Positions 62,730-64,000 of a stretch of 64,000 nucleotides of DNA are shown here, piece after piece. The stretch spans positions 62,001-126,000 of the forward strand of contig CANNDC010000002.1 in assembly GCA_947503265.1 (NCBI GenBank). Direction: 5' to 3'. Source of the stretch: an uncultured Alteromonadaceae bacterium (lineage in GTDB: Bacteria > Pseudomonadota > Gammaproteobacteria > Enterobacterales > Alteromonadaceae). Position 1 is the stretch's first letter, and every line of letters starts with the position of its first letter. The notes beneath the pieces were generated by a model, which saw only the letters and a list, made by a program, of their open reading frames with translations, was not told where the DNA came from and made no database searches. The position numbers were made by a program, and so were the translations under genes.

Positions 62730-62815
62730 AGTTAACACTTAGCTAAGGGGCACAAATATGGCGCTATACTCCGAATGAGTGCCATGTTTGTGATCCTCTT
62801 GAGACACTGTTAGAT
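62730..62815. other. attC-like recombination site 4, best formed
   Basis: Ends AGTTAAC (62730-62736) and GTTAGAT (62809-62815, an exact GTTRRRY core). AAGGGGCACAAATATGGC (62745-62762) pairs with GCCATGTTTGTGATCCTCTT (62781-62800), with a two-base bulge in one arm, the classic asymmetry of attC. 86 bp. Confidence 0.75.
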
Positions 62816-62822
62816 TTATACA

Positions 62823-63122
62823 CTACCACCTCCCTTGTTTATACCTCTTAAATAGGTCTAATAACATTCCACAGGGGATGACGATAAGCAACAAGATGAC
62901 CGTTGATAAAACCATATCAAGTAAACTTGCAGTAGAAGAAAAGTAGCCTGTGATCAGGTTTACTAAGCAAATTACACAAGAGCTGCTAATGACTAAGAGA
63001 CTCAAGAGTTTAGTTCTAATAAAGCGAGTGCCTAGTTTGATTTTCTTCATATATGCTTGTTTGCAACTTGATAAATATAACCCCCAAATTAAGCGGTAGT
63101 AACCGCTCTTGTTTTTATCCAT
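62823..63122 (-). CDS. Small membrane protein, hypothetical
   Basis: 99 residues from the ATG at 63122, just past the stop of the upstream gene; the frame is open further upstream, but only as a shadow of that gene. Basic N-terminus (MDKNKSGYYRLIWGLYLSSC) and two hydrophobic helices (LLSLLVISSSCVICLVNLIT; VLSTVILLLIVIPCGMLL), ending LFKRYKQGRW. No family recognised. It may be the partner of the upstream immunity-like membrane protein. No strong ribosome binding site. Confidence 0.5.
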   Translation of the reverse strand: MDKNKSGYYRLIWGLYLSSCKQAYMKKIKLGTRFIRTKLLSLLVISSSCVICLVNLITGYFSSTASLLDMVLSTVILLLIVIPCGMLLDLFKRYKQGRW

Positions 63123-63135
63123 ATTCAACTGTTTG

Positions 63136-63966
63136 TTATAAGTCAAAGCCGCGCTCCCTGACAATATCCAAAACTTCACCATGTCCCTGTAAATAAGCAG
63201 AAAGTCGAACTTTTTTTCCAGATTTGAATTGAAGAGTGTACCAATACATTGAACCATTAAACTTAGCCGATACAAGATCATCCCAACGTTCTTTTTTAGC
63301 CCCAGTCCAAGGTGTGTAAAAATCAATTTCAGTGGAGTTGAAACTACCACTAACTTTAAAATACTCAGCAAAACAAGCAAGAGCAGCTATTCCAAAACCA
63401 AAGAATAAAAATAAGATTGAAATAAATTCACTTGTTTGTTCATGGACATCTTCATCATAAAAAAACATCCAGGCAGCAAAGATGGAAAATGCCATGCATG
63501 CCAAAGCCAATATCAAAATCAGAATTCCATGCTTTAATTTACCCAATAAATCACCGAGCCCTATTAGATAGGACTTAATGTCAGCTACTTTGAAGTTGCT
63601 GACATCAAACGTACATTCCTGAAATGCATTTGGCGTAATAAAGCCATAGCATTCACCTTCAGCTAAAGTTACATCAGCTTTCTCTAACTTTTCAATCACG
63701 CTGGTCATGAAATAGTATTCGACATTGTCATTTTGGGATAAAGACTCCGAAAAATCATCTACTGAATTTGCAACTTGCTCATACCCTGCGCCCGATGTGG
63801 AAATAAACCACACGCCGCCAAAGTCATCGATTACAAAAATTTCAGCAAACTTAGTTACTATCCAAATACTAAAATTAGGATTGATTTTTAACAGCCACGT
63901 CCAGTGTTGCAAAATGCTTTGCCAATCAATTCCAGTATGCTCTATGGAAACATCATCTAATTTCAT
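63136..63966 (-). CDS. Tdi1-like (DUF1851) immunity-type domain fused to membrane and PH-like domains
   Basis: 276 residues. The N-terminal 135 residues resemble the GAD-like/DUF1851 region of T6SS immunity protein Tdi1 (FAEIFVIDDFGGVWFISTSG; AEGECYGFITPNAFQECTFD; VADIKSYLIGLGDLLGKL). Two membrane helices follow (ILILILALACMAFSIFAAWM; FISILFLFFGFGIAALACFA). The C-terminal 70 residues (FYTPWTGAKKERWDDLVSAK; YWYTLQFKSGKKVRLSAYLQ) look like a bacterial PH-like domain. I know of no standard family with this combination. First gene in the last visible cassette. Confidence 0.6.
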   Translation of the reverse strand: MKLDDVSIEHTGIDWQSILQHWTWLLKINPNFSIWIVTKFAEIFVIDDFGGVWFISTSGAGYEQVANSVDDFSESLSQNDNVEYYFMTSVIEKLEKADVTLAEGECYGFITPNAFQECTFDVSNFKVADIKSYLIGLGDLLGKLKHGILILILALACMAFSIFAAWMFFYDEDVHEQTSEFISILFLFFGFGIAALACFAEYFKVSGSFNSTEIDFYTPWTGAKKERWDDLVSAKFNGSMYWYTLQFKSGKKVRLSAYLQGHGEVLDIVRERGFDL

Positions 63967-63967
63967 C

Positions 63968-64000
63968 CACTAACCTAAAACCCCAGTATGGGGCGTTCGC
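63968..64000. other. Partial attC-like site at the right edge
   Basis: CACTAAC (63968-63974) directly follows the start codon side of the last gene and is followed by CCCC-AGTAT-GGGG and GGCGTT. It looks like the left part of another attC-like element cut by the window edge. Confidence 0.4.

Larger units (their letters stand above)
60188..64000 (-). mobile_element. Probable chromosomal integron gene-cassette array, distal part
   Basis: Small genes or gene pairs lie between 69-99 bp elements with attC-like ends (RYYYAAC / GTTRRRY) and imperfect internal inverted repeats, at 60807-60905, 61296-61364, 62050-62117 and 62730-62815. Further half sites occur at 60188 and 63968. Genes nearly fill each interval, with stops 3 to 15 nt from the element downstream. 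Contents (two toxin-antitoxin pairs, orphan enzymes, hypotheticals) are typical. Most genes point to the minus strand, so the integrase should lie beyond the right edge. No intI is visible. Confidence 0.7.

Noticed and set aside
63123..63380. N-terminal extension of the small membrane protein into the upstream gene
   Set aside because: The extension lies wholly within the coding frame of the immunity-like gene and is a shadow; the ATG at 63122 just after that gene's stop fits better.
60188..64000. A prophage or transposon as an explanation for the right-hand accessory region
   Set aside because: No transposase, phage structural gene, integrase or terminal inverted repeats were seen, whereas attC-like elements recur at every gene boundary.

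Overview
The window reads as chromosomal DNA of a marine gammaproteobacterium, most likely an Alteromonadaceae-type organism (Glaciecola/Paraglaciecola/Aliiglaciecola-like). The clues are a moderately AT-rich composition, the rpsU-yqeY-dnaG-rpoD block next to tsaD, plsY, folB, folK and uppP, a DUF3019 gene coupled to a MipA/OmpV gene, RdgC, many secreted or lipid-anchored proteins, and TonB-dependent uptake. No rRNA, tRNA or CRISPR array was recognised.

Layout. 1-8.3 kb: a DUF3019 gene (cut by the window edge) coupled to a MipA-type porin gene, a secreted beta-propeller lipoprotein, a DUF3016 protein, and a large multidomain extracellular nuclease. 8.3-15.8 kb: an acyl-CoA dehydrogenase, a Nudix lipoprotein, and an RND efflux adaptor and pump with a small hydrolase. 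15.8-24.7 kb: a tight minus-strand operon resembling planctomycete gene sets (NTF2-like protein, beta-sandwich protein, six-bladed propeller, DUF1549/DUF1553 cytochrome, DUF1501, cytochrome with leucine-rich repeats, b-type cytochrome). Its function is unknown, and it is the best candidate here for an undescribed pathway. 25-36.5 kb: an esterase, the macromolecular synthesis block (rpoD, dnaG, yqeY, rpsU), tsaD, plsY, folB-folK-uppP-hinT, and an ECF42-type sigma factor with its DGPF partner. 36.6-47.2 kb: an M49-like peptidase, HDOD protein, RdgC, a double protease-fold PDZ protein, an S9 peptidase and an orphan histidine kinase.

47.4-57.8 kb looks like a phosphate-stress module: phoB, phoR, a PstS-like binding protein, a prolyl-4-hydroxylase-like oxygenase, an internally duplicated surface lipoprotein, a TonB-dependent receptor and an ArsC-type arsenate reductase. 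Pho-box-like half sites lie upstream of phoB and of the lipoprotein. A DUF4350 protein and a PL14-like lyase lipoprotein follow.

From about 60.2 kb to the right edge the DNA changes character. Small, mostly minus-strand genes (two toxin-antitoxin pairs, a PhyH-type oxygenase, and hypothetical or immunity-like proteins) are separated by 69-99 bp elements with attC-like ends and internal imperfect inverted repeats. I read this as the distal part of a chromosomal integron cassette array that continues beyond the window. No integrase gene is visible.
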